A DNA stretch of 64,000 nucleotides from Limnohabitans sp. (GCF_017848645.1 NZ_JAFEIF010000005.1:19846-83845); one strand, 5' to 3'; positions 28,377-36,704 are shown, numbered from the stretch's first letter. Numbers and translations: made by a program. Notes: generated by a model from the sequence alone, not told the origin.

Positions 28377-29228
28377 TCAGGGCCGGTTCAGGTCCAGCAA
28401 GTCCCGCTCGTAGGCGCGCAAACGCCGCGCCACCCGCGCGCGTTGCTCGGGCGTGGCGGTGTTGTGCAGTTGTGCCAAGTTCTCGCAAGCGCGTTGCGAC
28501 AGGCTTTGCACCACGGCGCGCTGCCCCGCATCGGGCGGCTGCAACCAGCGTTTCCACACGCCCCACAACTGCGCTTCGGCCTGCGCCTGCGTCATGTTGC
28601 TTTGTGAGATGCGCTGCAGTGTCGACAGCAAATCCTGCTGGCGGCGCTGGCGGTCGCGCCGGCCCCATTCGGCCGTCCAGGGGGACTGCGCCAATTGCGT
28701 CTTGATCAGGGCGGTTTGTGACGCACTCAACTCGCCATAAAACGAGTTGTAGCGACCAAGGGCCTTGTCCAAGCGACGCGCCATGCGGGCATCGGCGTCG
28801 CCTTGCAGCCACTCTTTTTCCCACTCTTCGTTTTGTTCTTCCCAGTGGCGTGCCATGTGGCTGAGTTGGCGCGGCCCCAGCGCCATGGCCACGGGGGCGG
28901 CCTGCGCCACGGCCTGGCGCATCAGGGTGTCGAGCCGGGCTTGCACCTCATCGACCACACGGCACAGCTGCTCCGGCTGCACGGAGCCTGCGCTCAGATC
29001 GGCGGTGCGTTGCAGCAGCGCGGCATAGCCGGGCAGCTCTTCGCGGCGGTGCCATTGGTAGAGTTTGTCAATCGCCTCCTTGGCCGCAGGTGTCTGGTTG
29101 CCGCTGAACGAGACCGTGCTGTCGAGCCACCAATAAGACAGGGTGGGCAACTGCTGGTAACCGAGCTTGATGGCGCTGCAAGCCTGCAAAAGCAACAAGG
29201 CCGCTATGGCAAGGAGGGGGCGGATCAT
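28377..29228 (-). CDS. DUF6279-like lipoprotein
   Basis: A 283-residue lipoprotein with signal peptide MIRPLLAIAALLLLQAC, where the Cys is the lipidated residue. The mature part is helical and charged (SHMARHWEEQNEEWEKEW, RRLRAYERDLLDLNRP). The start LGYQQLPTLSYWWLDSTVSF recalls DUF6279 lipoproteins of Burkholderiales and gammaproteobacteria, whose function is unknown. It is coupled to the upstream lipoprotein gene by a 4-nt overlap. Confidence 0.7.
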   Translation of the reverse strand: MIRPLLAIAALLLLQACSAIKLGYQQLPTLSYWWLDSTVSFSGNQTPAAKEAIDKLYQWHRREELPGYAALLQRTADLSAGSVQPEQLCRVVDEVQARLDTLMRQAVAQAAPVAMALGPRQLSHMARHWEEQNEEWEKEWLQGDADARMARRLDKALGRYNSFYGELSASQTALIKTQLAQSPWTAEWGRRDRQRRQQDLLSTLQRISQSNMTQAQAEAQLWGVWKRWLQPPDAGQRAVVQSLSQRACENLAQLHNTATPEQRARVARRLRAYERDLLDLNRP

Positions 29229-29734
29229 TGCAGGCCTTCGGCTTGCATGGACCATCCGACCAGGAAACCCGTAGGGGTGCTGGCGACCATGTTGTTGTCG
29301 CGCACCCGCACGGACCAATCCCCCCTGAGCCCACTGAAACCCTGCAAACGGCTGGCCGGCAGCGCCACGGTGAACAAGCGACCGCTGATCAGACAGCTGC
29401 CACCCTGGCTGGCAGTCTGAAGGTCCAGGTCCAAGCCGCTTTGGTTGGGCAAGACCAGTTGGGCGCTCAATTCACCCATTTGACGGTGGTCAATGCACAG
29501 GCTCACGCTGGCCGCGAGGGGTTGCTCCATCGCGCAGGCGCTGAACTGTCTGGGGACCGCCTGGGCCACAGAACTGATGCTGTAGCCGCCGCTCAACCCA
29601 TCGGCATATTTGAGAGGCAGCGCGCACTGGCTGGCCATGCCCGCAGGCCGCGCCGCATCAGAGCCGCCACAGCCTGATAGGAACAAACTGCCAGCCAAGG
29701 CGGCACACAAAAGCCCAAATCGAAATTGACACAT
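29225..29734 (-). CDS. Hypothetical lipoprotein
   Basis: A 169-residue protein with a lipoprotein signal (LLCAALAGSLFLSGC). I do not recognise a named family. The C-terminal half has alternating hydrophobic pattern and ends LRGDWSVRVRDNN, then GFLVGWSMQ, which loosely resembles the end of proprotein-convertase P domains. Several cysteines (mature C37, C67, C79, C113 region) could form disulfides in the periplasm. It is translationally coupled to the DUF6279-like lipoprotein, so the two may act together. Confidence 0.6.
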   Translation of the reverse strand: MCQFRFGLLCAALAGSLFLSGCGGSDAARPAGMASQCALPLKYADGLSGGYSISSVAQAVPRQFSACAMEQPLAASVSLCIDHRQMGELSAQLVLPNQSGLDLDLQTASQGGSCLISGRLFTVALPASRLQGFSGLRGDWSVRVRDNNMVASTPTGFLVGWSMQAEGLQ

Positions 29735-29844
29735 GGAGGAAATGCCCTTTTTGGCGAATCATAGGCCCGATGTGGGGCAGCGATAATTTAACCACGCGCG
29801 AAGACCGCCCCCAACCTGTGGCCAAACCAGAAAGTGTGCACCCC

Positions 29845-31251
29845 ATGACCACCCCCCATTTCCCCATCGACGTTGTCATCATGGCCGCCGGCAAAGGCAC
29901 CCGCATGAAAAGCCGTTTGCCCAAGGTGTTGCAGCGCCTGGCGGGTGTGCCGCTGGTGCAGCATGTGCTGAACACGGCTGCGCAGCTGAATGCCCGCTCG
30001 GCCGTGGTCATCACCGGGCACGGTGCCGACCAGGTGGAGCCCGTGCTGCTGGCCCCAGGCCAGGCGTTGGCGGTGCAGTGCGTGCGCCAGGAGCCCCAGC
30101 TGGGCACCGGCCACGCTGTGCAGCAAGCCGTGCCTGTGCTGGCCGACGATGGCGTCGTGGTGGTCTTGTCTGGCGACGTGCCCTTGACCCAAGCGGACAC
30201 CCTGCAAGCGCTGATCGCGCAATGTGGTGGCAACCAGCTGGCGCTGCTGACCCTCGACATGGCCGACCCGACGGGCTACGGCCGCATCGTGCGACAGGGC
30301 CATGTGGTGCAAGCCATCGTCGAACACAAAGACGCCACCGAGGCGCAGCGCCAGATCCACGAGGTCTACAGCGGCATCATGGCCGTACCCGCCCGGCAGC
30401 TCAAAGGCTGGCTGGGCCGCATTGACAACCACAATGTGCAAGGCGAGTACTACCTGACCGATGTGGTCAAGCTCGCCGTGGCCGATGGTGTGCCGGTGGT
30501 GGCGCACAAAATCAACGACCCGGTGCAGGTGGCCGGCGTGAACAGCCCGGTGCAACTGGCCGAGCTGGAGCGGGCACACCAACTGCGCCAAGCCCACCGC
30601 TTGATGGAGCAAGGTGTGCGCCTGAAAGATCCTGCCCGCTTTGACTTGCGCGGCCAACTCGACTGCGCACAAGACGTCGAGATCGACGTGAACTGCATCT
30701 TTGAAGGCCGTGTGTCCTTGGGCGAAGGCGTGAAGATCGGTGCGAACTGCGTCATCGCCAACTGCACCATCGCGGCGGGCGCGGTCATCCACCCCTTCAC
30801 TCACATCGACGGCGAAAAACTCGGCGTGAGTGTGGGCGAGGGCGCACTCATCGGCCCCTTCGCCCGCCTGCGCCCCGGCGCACAATTGGCTGCCGAGGTA
30901 CACATCGGCAACTTTGTGGAAGTGAAAAACTCCACGATGGCCAAAGGCGCCAAAGCCAACCACTTGGCTTACCTCGGCGACGCCACGGTCGGTGAGCGGG
31001 TGAACTACGGCGCGGGCAGCATCACAGCCAACTACGACGGCGCCAACAAACACCGCACCGTGATCGAGGCCGATGTGCACATCGGCAGCAACTGCGTGCT
31101 GGTGGCTCCGGTCACGATTGGGGCGGGTGGCACGGTGGGTGGCGGATCGACCATCACCAAGAGCACCGAGCCAGGCAGCTTGAGCGTGGCGCGGGGCAAG
31201 CAAGTGAGCATTGCCAATTGGAAGCGGCCGGAGAAAAAGCCGAAAGCGTAA
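29845..31251 (+). CDS. glmU: Bifunctional N-acetylglucosamine-1-phosphate uridylyltransferase/acetyltransferase
   Basis: A 468-residue enzyme that makes UDP-GlcNAc for peptidoglycan and LPS. The N-terminal pyrophosphorylase has VVIMAAGKGTRMKSRLPKVL; the C-terminal left-handed beta helix has hexapeptide repeats, GALIGPFARLRPGAQL and the acetyl-CoA region NYDGANKHRT. Start ATG 29,845 is right for the family; the frame extends upstream to 29,770 without support. It pairs functionally with glmS at 36,705, from which it is now separated by an accessory block. Confidence 0.96.
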   Translation: MTTPHFPIDVVIMAAGKGTRMKSRLPKVLQRLAGVPLVQHVLNTAAQLNARSAVVITGHGADQVEPVLLAPGQALAVQCVRQEPQLGTGHAVQQAVPVLADDGVVVVLSGDVPLTQADTLQALIAQCGGNQLALLTLDMADPTGYGRIVRQGHVVQAIVEHKDATEAQRQIHEVYSGIMAVPARQLKGWLGRIDNHNVQGEYYLTDVVKLAVADGVPVVAHKINDPVQVAGVNSPVQLAELERAHQLRQAHRLMEQGVRLKDPARFDLRGQLDCAQDVEIDVNCIFEGRVSLGEGVKIGANCVIANCTIAAGAVIHPFTHIDGEKLGVSVGEGALIGPFARLRPGAQLAAEVHIGNFVEVKNSTMAKGAKANHLAYLGDATVGERVNYGAGSITANYDGANKHRTVIEADVHIGSNCVLVAPVTIGAGGTVGGGSTITKSTEPGSLSVARGKQVSIANWKRPEKKPKA

Positions 31252-31301
31252 AACCTAGCGAACAAATCGAAGGCTTCATTCTTTGGTTCTGCATCCAAAC
31301 C

Positions 31302-31410
31302 ATGCAAGCCCTCACTGCCATTTAAGCCAAGACCCAGTTCGGGCACTTCATTGATGTCGCGCAGCGTGAGCCCGTGCGCTTCATGTGTCGCAACAAGGTG
31401 GTCGGCGTCA
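31302..31410 (+). pseudogene. Decayed Phd/YefM-type antitoxin fragment
   Basis: Translated from the ATG at 31,302, the frame reads MQALTAI, stop, then AKTQFGHFIDVAQREPV and RNKVVGV. This is the N-terminal pattern of prevent-host-death antitoxins (ITANDAKTxFGxLLDxAQREPV...VVGV). An in-frame stop follows seven codons and the C-terminal part is lost. About 90 bp downstream (to 31,500) stay unassigned. No toxin gene is present. Confidence 0.6.
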
Positions 31411-31499
31411 GCTGGAGACCCCCGCGCTTGCAGCGTTGCGCATTGAGTCGGTTCACCAGAAGCTGGATGCCTTGGTGAATTTAGAGATCAACAACACCG

Positions 31500-31715
31500 G
31501 TCAAGTTGTCAATTTTGCACTTTTTTTAAGGCCAAAAACGCCATGAAAGCCAAAAGCGCCAAAGCCAACCAATTGGCGTATTTGAGCGACATCGCCGTGG
31601 GCGATCGGGAGAGCTGCTGAGTGGGCAGCATCACCGCCAACTACTACTACTGGGCCAACAAACACCGCACCGTGATTGATGTCGCAGTGCATATCACTAC
31701 AGCTTGTGTTACAGC
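31500..31715 (+). pseudogene. Decayed internal fragment of glmU
   Basis: From 31,543 the frame reads MKAKSAKANQLAYLSDIAVGD, then RESC, stop, VGSITANYYYWANKHRTVID. The intact GlmU at 30,937-31,080 reads MAKGAKANHLAYLGDATVGE, then GSITANYDGANKHRTVIE. The DNA includes a 23-base block identical to glmU at its ANKHRTVI codons. It covers only the acetyltransferase part, has a stop codon, and no start or end of the gene. It marks a duplication or recombination event at the edge of the accessory block. Confidence 0.85.
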
Positions 31716-31851
31716 TATGTTGGTAGAAAAACCTGGTATTTGGCGAAGTTGTTTACCTTGCAGCAGTTTTGCAGGTGGGTATCGGAATTGGTATGTTTGA
31801 GGCATCGTGAGATGACCTGCGTTTAAACTGATTTTTTGATTTTGAAGATTT

Positions 31852-31868
31852 TTACAATATAATTGTAA
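31852..31868. promoter_or_regulatory. Perfect inverted repeat before the first IPTL-CTERM gene
   Basis: TTACAAT-ATA-ATTGTAA lies 21 bp before the ATG at 31,890, in AT-rich DNA. It may be an operator or overlap the promoter -10 region (TATAAT-like text). No factor can be assigned. Confidence 0.4.
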
Positions 31869-31889
31869 TTCGTCAAAAAAGGATTGCAT

Positions 31890-32522
31890 ATGTTTTTTAA
31901 GCAAATTCGCAGTATTTCAAGCATTGTTGCTATTTTTGTAATTTCAACTCAAGCAGGTGCTGCGATTCAATGTGTCAACAGTTCCGGAACCTATGGTTCT
32001 GTTACAGTCACCGTACCTTCTGCCAGTGGCTGCACACCAAACGCCGGAACTTTTGGCGGGATTCCTTACGCGCTTGTCGACTCCGGATCTTGTTCTTTCG
32101 GGTTTAGCCCCGCAGCAAGTGCTACGGGTTTCTATTTCGTGGGTGTTGGTCAAAACGTCGGTGAAACATTGTCGTTTTCTCTCAACGGTACTGCATACCC
32201 CATCACAAGTTCTGAGATCGACCTTGTTTCCACACCGCCTACCACACCGGGTGGCCTGGCAGAAAGCGGTGGTAACCTCATTGCAACCGGCAGCCCAGGT
32301 AACGGAAGGGTTAATTTCTTATCAGCTCCAAGCGGTGGCGTTACGAACCTCACGGTCACTCAAACAGGTGGTCTAGGCGGCACAGGTATTGCCGTTTGCT
32401 TTGATGACGCCCCAGTAGCAGTTTCACCTGCACCCATCCCCACCCTCGGCGAATGGGCCATGATCTTTATGGCCAGCCTGATGGCAATGTTCGGTATCCG
32501 CAGAATGCGCCGCAGCAAATGA
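31890..32522 (+). CDS. Small IPTL-CTERM sorted surface protein
   Basis: A 210-residue exported protein. A signal peptide (MFFKQIRSISSIVAIFVIST, then QAGA) precedes a Ser/Gly/Thr-rich body of beta character with four cysteines. The tail starting at residue 183 is IPTLGEWAMIFMASLMAMFG followed by a basic RRMRRSK: the tripartite IPTL-CTERM sorting signal (motif, membrane helix, basic end), recognised by exosortase H. Start ATG 31,890 has AAGGA six bases upstream. The xrtH gene follows after a terminator. The function of the body is unknown. Confidence 0.85.
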   Translation: MFFKQIRSISSIVAIFVISTQAGAAIQCVNSSGTYGSVTVTVPSASGCTPNAGTFGGIPYALVDSGSCSFGFSPAASATGFYFVGVGQNVGETLSFSLNGTAYPITSSEIDLVSTPPTTPGGLAESGGNLIATGSPGNGRVNFLSAPSGGVTNLTVTQTGGLGGTGIAVCFDDAPVAVSPAPIPTLGEWAMIFMASLMAMFGIRRMRRSK

Positions 32523-32542
32523 TGTTTTGCTGATCCTGATCC

Positions 32543-32570
32543 AAAAAAACCCACTTCGGTGGGTTTTTTT
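32543..32570 (+). terminator. Terminator after the small IPTL-CTERM gene
   Basis: AAAAAAACCCAC, loop TTCG and GTGGGTTTTTTT form a perfect 12-bp stem with the stable UUCG loop. It separates the substrate gene from xrtH. Confidence 0.9.
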
Positions 32571-32629
32571 GTACCGTGCAGGCCTGATACTGTCCATCCT
32601 CATCTAACCACACAGGAAAGTTCTCCCCC

Positions 32630-33130
32630 ATGTGGCGTTTCATTGCCCTTTTTGTGGTCGTGCTGGCCGTGCTGTTCGGCATCGAAAAGCTCAACCCAGT
32701 GCAAGCCGCTGTGATCTACCCTTGGACCAGTTTTCTGGCCTGGTTCAGCGCTGCGCTGATGACGGTGTTCGACGCTGACGTGATCAGCCATGGCCGCATC
32801 ATCCAGAGCCAAGCCACGGGCTTTGGGGTGTCCATTGAAGCCGGTTGCAACGGTGTGGAGGCGGTGATCATTTTGATGGCGGGCATGGTGGCATTTCCTG
32901 CCCCGCTCAGGCTCAAGGTCATCGGGGTTTTGATTGGTTTGGTGGCGGTGCAGGGAGTCAACATCTTGCGGGTGATCAGCTTGTATTACCTGGGCAAATG
33001 GGACAAAGAGGTTTTTGACTTCGCGCACCTGTACTTGTGGCAAGCGCTGATCATGCTGGATGTGCTGCTGGTCTGGTTGCTCTGGATTCGTGCCGTGGCC
33101 AAACAGCAAGGAGCCAGCCTTGCCGTATAG
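32630..33130 (+). CDS. xrtH: Exosortase H (XrtH), IPTL-CTERM-specific
   Basis: A 166-residue multi-spanning membrane protease-like enzyme. The conserved exosortase triad can be placed as C73 (IEAGCNGVEA), R114 (NILRVISLYYLG) and H133 (FDFAHLYLWQ). These are the features of exosortase/archaeosortase enzymes, which cut and probably re-anchor proteins with C-terminal sorting tails. XrtH is the short type dedicated to IPTL-CTERM tails, and two proteins with such tails flank it. AGGA precedes the ATG. It overlaps the next gene by 11 nt. Confidence 0.88.
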   Translation: MWRFIALFVVVLAVLFGIEKLNPVQAAVIYPWTSFLAWFSAALMTVFDADVISHGRIIQSQATGFGVSIEAGCNGVEAVIILMAGMVAFPAPLRLKVIGVLIGLVAVQGVNILRVISLYYLGKWDKEVFDFAHLYLWQALIMLDVLLVWLLWIRAVAKQQGASLAV

Positions 33131-33755
33131 CCGCCTGTTCGTCTTCATGGTGACCAGTGTGTTGGCACTGGTGGCGCTGATCATCCCTTGGTATTTCCTG
33201 TCGCCCTACTTGGCTGCACCCGTGATTTCGGTGGCGGGGCAGTTGATGGATTATGGTTTTTTGTGGGTAGAAGGTTATGAGCGCCACGAAACGGTGGGGA
33301 CCTTGCTCACCACGTTGAACGTGGCGGTGAACCAGAACGGGCGCTTGGTGGTGGGGCAGCTGAGCCCCGAGGTGAACTACCGCACTTTTGGCTATGGCTT
33401 GGTGCTGTTTTGGGCTTTGCTGATCGCGTCGCGCCCCAAGGGCATGTGGCTCAAGATGGCGCTGGGCACCTTGATTTTGGTGCCCTCGCAGGTTTTCAGC
33501 ATGTGTTTCCGGTGGCTGCGCGAGGCCTTGCTGACCAGTGGTGCCGAAGTGGTGCGCCAAGCTGGGGTGCACCGCTGGGTGCTGGAGATCATTGCCTACT
33601 TTGACCAGCTCGGATTTTTAATCATCACCCCCCTCATGCCCATCTTGTTGTGGCTGCTGCTGGATCGGGCTTTCATCAACAAGCTGTGGATGGAAATGGT
33701 GATGGCGGGTGCGGCTGAGGCGGAGGGTCATAAGAAGCCCAAAGGTCCAGACTAA
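33120..33755 (+). CDS. Exosortase H-associated membrane protein
   Basis: A 211-residue membrane protein encoded directly after xrtH. Hydrophobic segments occur near the N-terminus (LFVFMVTSVLALVALIIPW), in the middle (YGLVLFWALLIAS, then LGTLILVPSQVFSMCF) and near the end (LGFLIITPLMPILLWLLL). It matches the partner membrane protein that accompanies XrtH. The start is a TTG at 33,120: AAGGAG at 33,108-33,113 is six bases ahead, and it overlaps the xrtH stop. The role in sorting is not known. Confidence 0.8.
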   Translation: MPYSRLFVFMVTSVLALVALIIPWYFLSPYLAAPVISVAGQLMDYGFLWVEGYERHETVGTLLTTLNVAVNQNGRLVVGQLSPEVNYRTFGYGLVLFWALLIASRPKGMWLKMALGTLILVPSQVFSMCFRWLREALLTSGAEVVRQAGVHRWVLEIIAYFDQLGFLIITPLMPILLWLLLDRAFINKLWMEMVMAGAAEAEGHKKPKGPD

Positions 33756-33796
33756 AATTCGGTAAATACGCCTTTGTTTGGCGATTTAAATTGGTT

Positions 33797-33818
33797 ATAG
33801 TGTTAAAAATAACACTAT
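33797..33818. promoter_or_regulatory. Perfect inverted repeat before the large IPTL-CTERM gene
   Basis: ATAGTGTTA-AAAA-TAACACTAT is a perfect 9-bp inverted repeat with a 4-nt spacer, 19 bp before the ATG at 33,838. It could be an operator or a hairpin in the leader RNA. No obvious Shine-Dalgarno sequence follows it, so it may also affect translation. Confidence 0.45.
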
Positions 33819-33837
33819 TAATTCAAATCGCATATTT

Positions 33838-36027
33838 ATGAACAATGGCAAAGTTCTTCAGTGCTTGCGCTACCTCTGTTTAGTTCTTGCAGTGTCATCA
33901 TCTACAACGATGGCGCACGCTCAGATCGGATTGCCCACCACGACGGGGGACCTGCTGGCCAAAGCACCCATCGACGAGTGTTACGACGGCATCGGCATCA
34001 ATTACCCATCCGGTCCACCTTGTCTCACATCGCGCTCCAAGGTCAACCAGTCCTATGTCTGGGGACTGGCGCAAAGTGGTGATCAGCTGTGGTTTGGCAC
34101 CATGTCCAACACGCATTGCCTGGTGCAGGGCGCTTATTTGGGGCAGTTGAGCCCGCGCGAAACCACCTCTTATGTCTGTGAATTCGGCAGCAGTCAGGCC
34201 GCCAGGGCAGCGCAAATTCCGGCCAAGATTGGTGACTTCAGACCCCCCAGAATTTACACCTACAACTTGACCACTCGGTCATTGGTGGAGCGCAGTGTGC
34301 CCAACGCTTACCAAGCGGCGCTCAACAGCACGCTGGGTTTACGTGCAGCGGGCATTCTTGGCAACGTGGCATTGCTGGCCGGTCCTTCATTGCAAGGCGG
34401 CATGAATGTATTTGCATTTCGGGTGAGTGACGGGCAATTTCTGGCGTATCAGCGCTTCGCACAGTACGCCAACATTCGCAAGATGTTGGTGGTCAATGGT
34501 GTGTTGTACGCGGGGGTTGGCCGCTATGCCAGCTCTCCTGCACAGTCAGGCGAAAAAACGGGGCGCGTCTTGCGCTGGACTGGCACCGAAGCGGCCCCGA
34601 TCTCATTTTCTGAGGTCGGTGTGATTGACTCGATGGCCTCCGAGTTGACGGAGCACGAAGGGCGAATCTTTGTGAGCTCCTGGCCAGATGTGGAGTCGGG
34701 CCAAACGAGCCAGCAGGAGGCGGGGCTGTACATGAGCCCGCCCGTTCCCGTATCTGGTTTGAATTCTTCAACTGAATGGACGCGTGTCTGGAAAGTCAGC
34801 GATTACGAACCTGACCCGGTGACTGCGGCGACGTATGGCGGCGGCGCCCTGGCTTCATTCGGAGGCTATCTCTATTGGGGCACCATGCATGTGCCGATGA
34901 TGTCAACGCTGAGCCATATTCGTTCTTATCCCGCAGAGGCCCCAGCATTGAACGACCAGTCGGGTCTGTTGAGTTGGGCCAGCAACAGCGAACGCGCCAT
35001 CAGCATTTTCAGGGGGAGTTCTTTTGCGACTTCACCGCGCCTTGAGGTGTTGTACGGTGAGTCATCGTTGCCGACGTTTGTGAAAACAGGCACTGATCCT
35101 GGCCAATGGCAAACATTGCCCACTGGCATGGGGGCACCGCTGTGGGGGCCATCGGGTTTTGGCAATGCTTTCAACAATTACACCTGGTCCATGGCTGTGT
35201 TCAATGGACGCCTTTGGATTGGCACCATGGACTGGAGCTGGTTGGCCAACGAGGGTCTGTCACCATCCATTCCGATTGCCTTGAGGGGGGTTGTCCAAGC
35301 GAACATTGGCGCAGACCTGTGGTATTTCCCAAGCGTGAATTCACCGGCGCTGCCCGAAAGCATCAACGGTGTCGGTAACCCGGCCAACTACGGTGTGCGC
35401 AACCTGGTGGCTGGTACAGACTTGTATTTGGGCATGGCCAATCCGATGAATTTACGCACCAACCCTGACGAGGGCGCATTGGGGGGCTGGGAATTGCTGC
35501 GTCTGACGCCCAAACCTGCTAATACGCCATCGGGTTCGGGCGTTAATGTTGACTTGAGCAACGGCAACAGTGTGCGTTTTTGTGGGGTGAATGCGCCAGG
35601 AAGCACTTACGCCACGTGGGTTGCGACGGGCAGTGGTTCCGTTTACCAAACGGCACTCACCAACAGCGGCATTCAAAACATGACGGGGATGATGCCTCAG
35701 GGCGTTTTGTTGATGGCCTCTTCCGCAGATTGGCGCAGTGCCTGTGCGTCTGACAATCTGGGTGATGTGACACTGTCGGTGGCGGGTGCAAACCGATCAA
35801 GCCGCGTTTATCAGCTGTTTTGGCGGCCAGGCACGGGCAATTTTCAGGCTCAGGACATCACCACCGGAGCAGAAAACGGGCAAATCAGAGGTCGATTGAC
35901 CGCAGACTTCACGGGCGTGCTGTTTGTTTTTACTGTGCCTGAAATTCCCACCATGTCTGAATGGGCCATGATCTTCTTGGCCAGTTTGATGGCGATGTTC
36001 GCGGTAGTCTTGCTTCGTAGACGCTGA
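33838..36027 (+). CDS. Large beta-propeller-like IPTL-CTERM surface protein
   Basis: A 729-residue exported protein. The signal peptide ends near TTMAHAQ. The body repeats a short element about every 100-250 residues: DQLWFGTM, GYLYWGTM, GRLWIGTM and TDLYLGMA, which suggests blades of a beta-propeller. From about residue 560 a second Ser/Gly/Asn-rich domain follows. The tail from residue 703, IPTMSEWAMIFLASLMAMFA then VVLLRRR, is an IPTL-CTERM signal with Met at the fourth place. It is the likely main cargo of XrtH. No enzyme motif is seen. Confidence 0.82.
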   Translation: MNNGKVLQCLRYLCLVLAVSSSTTMAHAQIGLPTTTGDLLAKAPIDECYDGIGINYPSGPPCLTSRSKVNQSYVWGLAQSGDQLWFGTMSNTHCLVQGAYLGQLSPRETTSYVCEFGSSQAARAAQIPAKIGDFRPPRIYTYNLTTRSLVERSVPNAYQAALNSTLGLRAAGILGNVALLAGPSLQGGMNVFAFRVSDGQFLAYQRFAQYANIRKMLVVNGVLYAGVGRYASSPAQSGEKTGRVLRWTGTEAAPISFSEVGVIDSMASELTEHEGRIFVSSWPDVESGQTSQQEAGLYMSPPVPVSGLNSSTEWTRVWKVSDYEPDPVTAATYGGGALASFGGYLYWGTMHVPMMSTLSHIRSYPAEAPALNDQSGLLSWASNSERAISIFRGSSFATSPRLEVLYGESSLPTFVKTGTDPGQWQTLPTGMGAPLWGPSGFGNAFNNYTWSMAVFNGRLWIGTMDWSWLANEGLSPSIPIALRGVVQANIGADLWYFPSVNSPALPESINGVGNPANYGVRNLVAGTDLYLGMANPMNLRTNPDEGALGGWELLRLTPKPANTPSGSGVNVDLSNGNSVRFCGVNAPGSTYATWVATGSGSVYQTALTNSGIQNMTGMMPQGVLLMASSADWRSACASDNLGDVTLSVAGANRSSRVYQLFWRPGTGNFQAQDITTGAENGQIRGRLTADFTGVLFVFTVPEIPTMSEWAMIFLASLMAMFAVVLLRRR

Positions 36028-36081
36028 GGGTCAACGGAGGCCATCTTTATGGATGGCCAACCGCGTGGTCTTGAGTGGTAT

Positions 36082-36567
36082 CTACAGCTGAAGCGGCCAT
36101 GTCGTTGTGAACTTGGCCCGTTTTGTCGCAAAAAATGCCTTCACATTGCGCACATTCGCGTCTTGCGTGAACAGTGCCTGGCTGATGGCCAGGTAGTGCG
36201 GCATGTCGCGGGCTTGCACCACCAGCATGAAGTCCGGCCCGGGCGATACGCGCCAGCACTGTTGCACCGCATCGTGCGCCACGGCGCGGGCTTCGAAGGC
36301 GTCGAGGTGCTCGCTGCCTTGTTTGTCCAAAGACACTTCAACCAAAGCCGTCAGGCCGTGGCCCAGCGTGGCGGCGAGTCGGTCGGTGCTGAGCACGGAC
36401 ACTTGCCGCTCTATCCAGCCGCCTTCCACCAGGCGTTTCACCCGGCGCAGGCAGGTGGGGGGCGAAACATTGACCTTCTCGGCCAAGGCCACATTGCTCA
36501 GGCTGGCGTCGCGCTGCAGGCTGTCGAGCAGTTGCAGGTCGATGGTGTCAAGTTCTATGGGTTCCAT
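36082..36567 (-). CDS. Lrp/AsnC-family transcriptional regulator
   Basis: A 161-residue regulator. The N-terminal winged HTH reads ELDTIDLQLLDSLQRDASLS, then NVALAEKVNVSPPTCLRRVKRL; the C-terminal RAM domain has GHGLTALVEVSL and GPDFMLVVQARDM. It binds DNA as an octamer-like assembly and responds to amino acids. It is divergent from glmS across 137 AT-rich bp and may control that gene or itself. An upstream frame to 36,600 adds 11 residues without support. Confidence 0.88.
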   Translation of the reverse strand: MEPIELDTIDLQLLDSLQRDASLSNVALAEKVNVSPPTCLRRVKRLVEGGWIERQVSVLSTDRLAATLGHGLTALVEVSLDKQGSEHLDAFEARAVAHDAVQQCWRVSPGPDFMLVVQARDMPHYLAISQALFTQDANVRNVKAFFATKRAKFTTTWPLQL

Positions 36568-36704
36568 ATTTTTGATTTTAATGAAATAAAAATTCACCAC
36601 TCAAGATTATTGAAATAAAACATCGTTTAAATCAATTAAATGATCGGATATTTTTTGAGGATGATCCTAAGATAGCCGCTATCCCCCTGTTCAGGAGCAT
36701 CCTC

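Noticed and set aside
29788..31203. Long open frame antisense to glmU (also similar ones antisense to glmS at 36,636-38,438 and to the Lon-type gene at 51,015-52,877)
   Set aside because: Composition is rich in H, G, Q and R with no family motifs, and the sense strand encodes clear proteins. They are mirror frames of GC-rich codon use.
36039..36058. Hairpin GGCCATC...GATGGCC between the large IPTL-CTERM gene and the lrp-type gene as terminator
   Set aside because: Stem of only 7 bp and no T-run on either strand, so it cannot be called a terminator.
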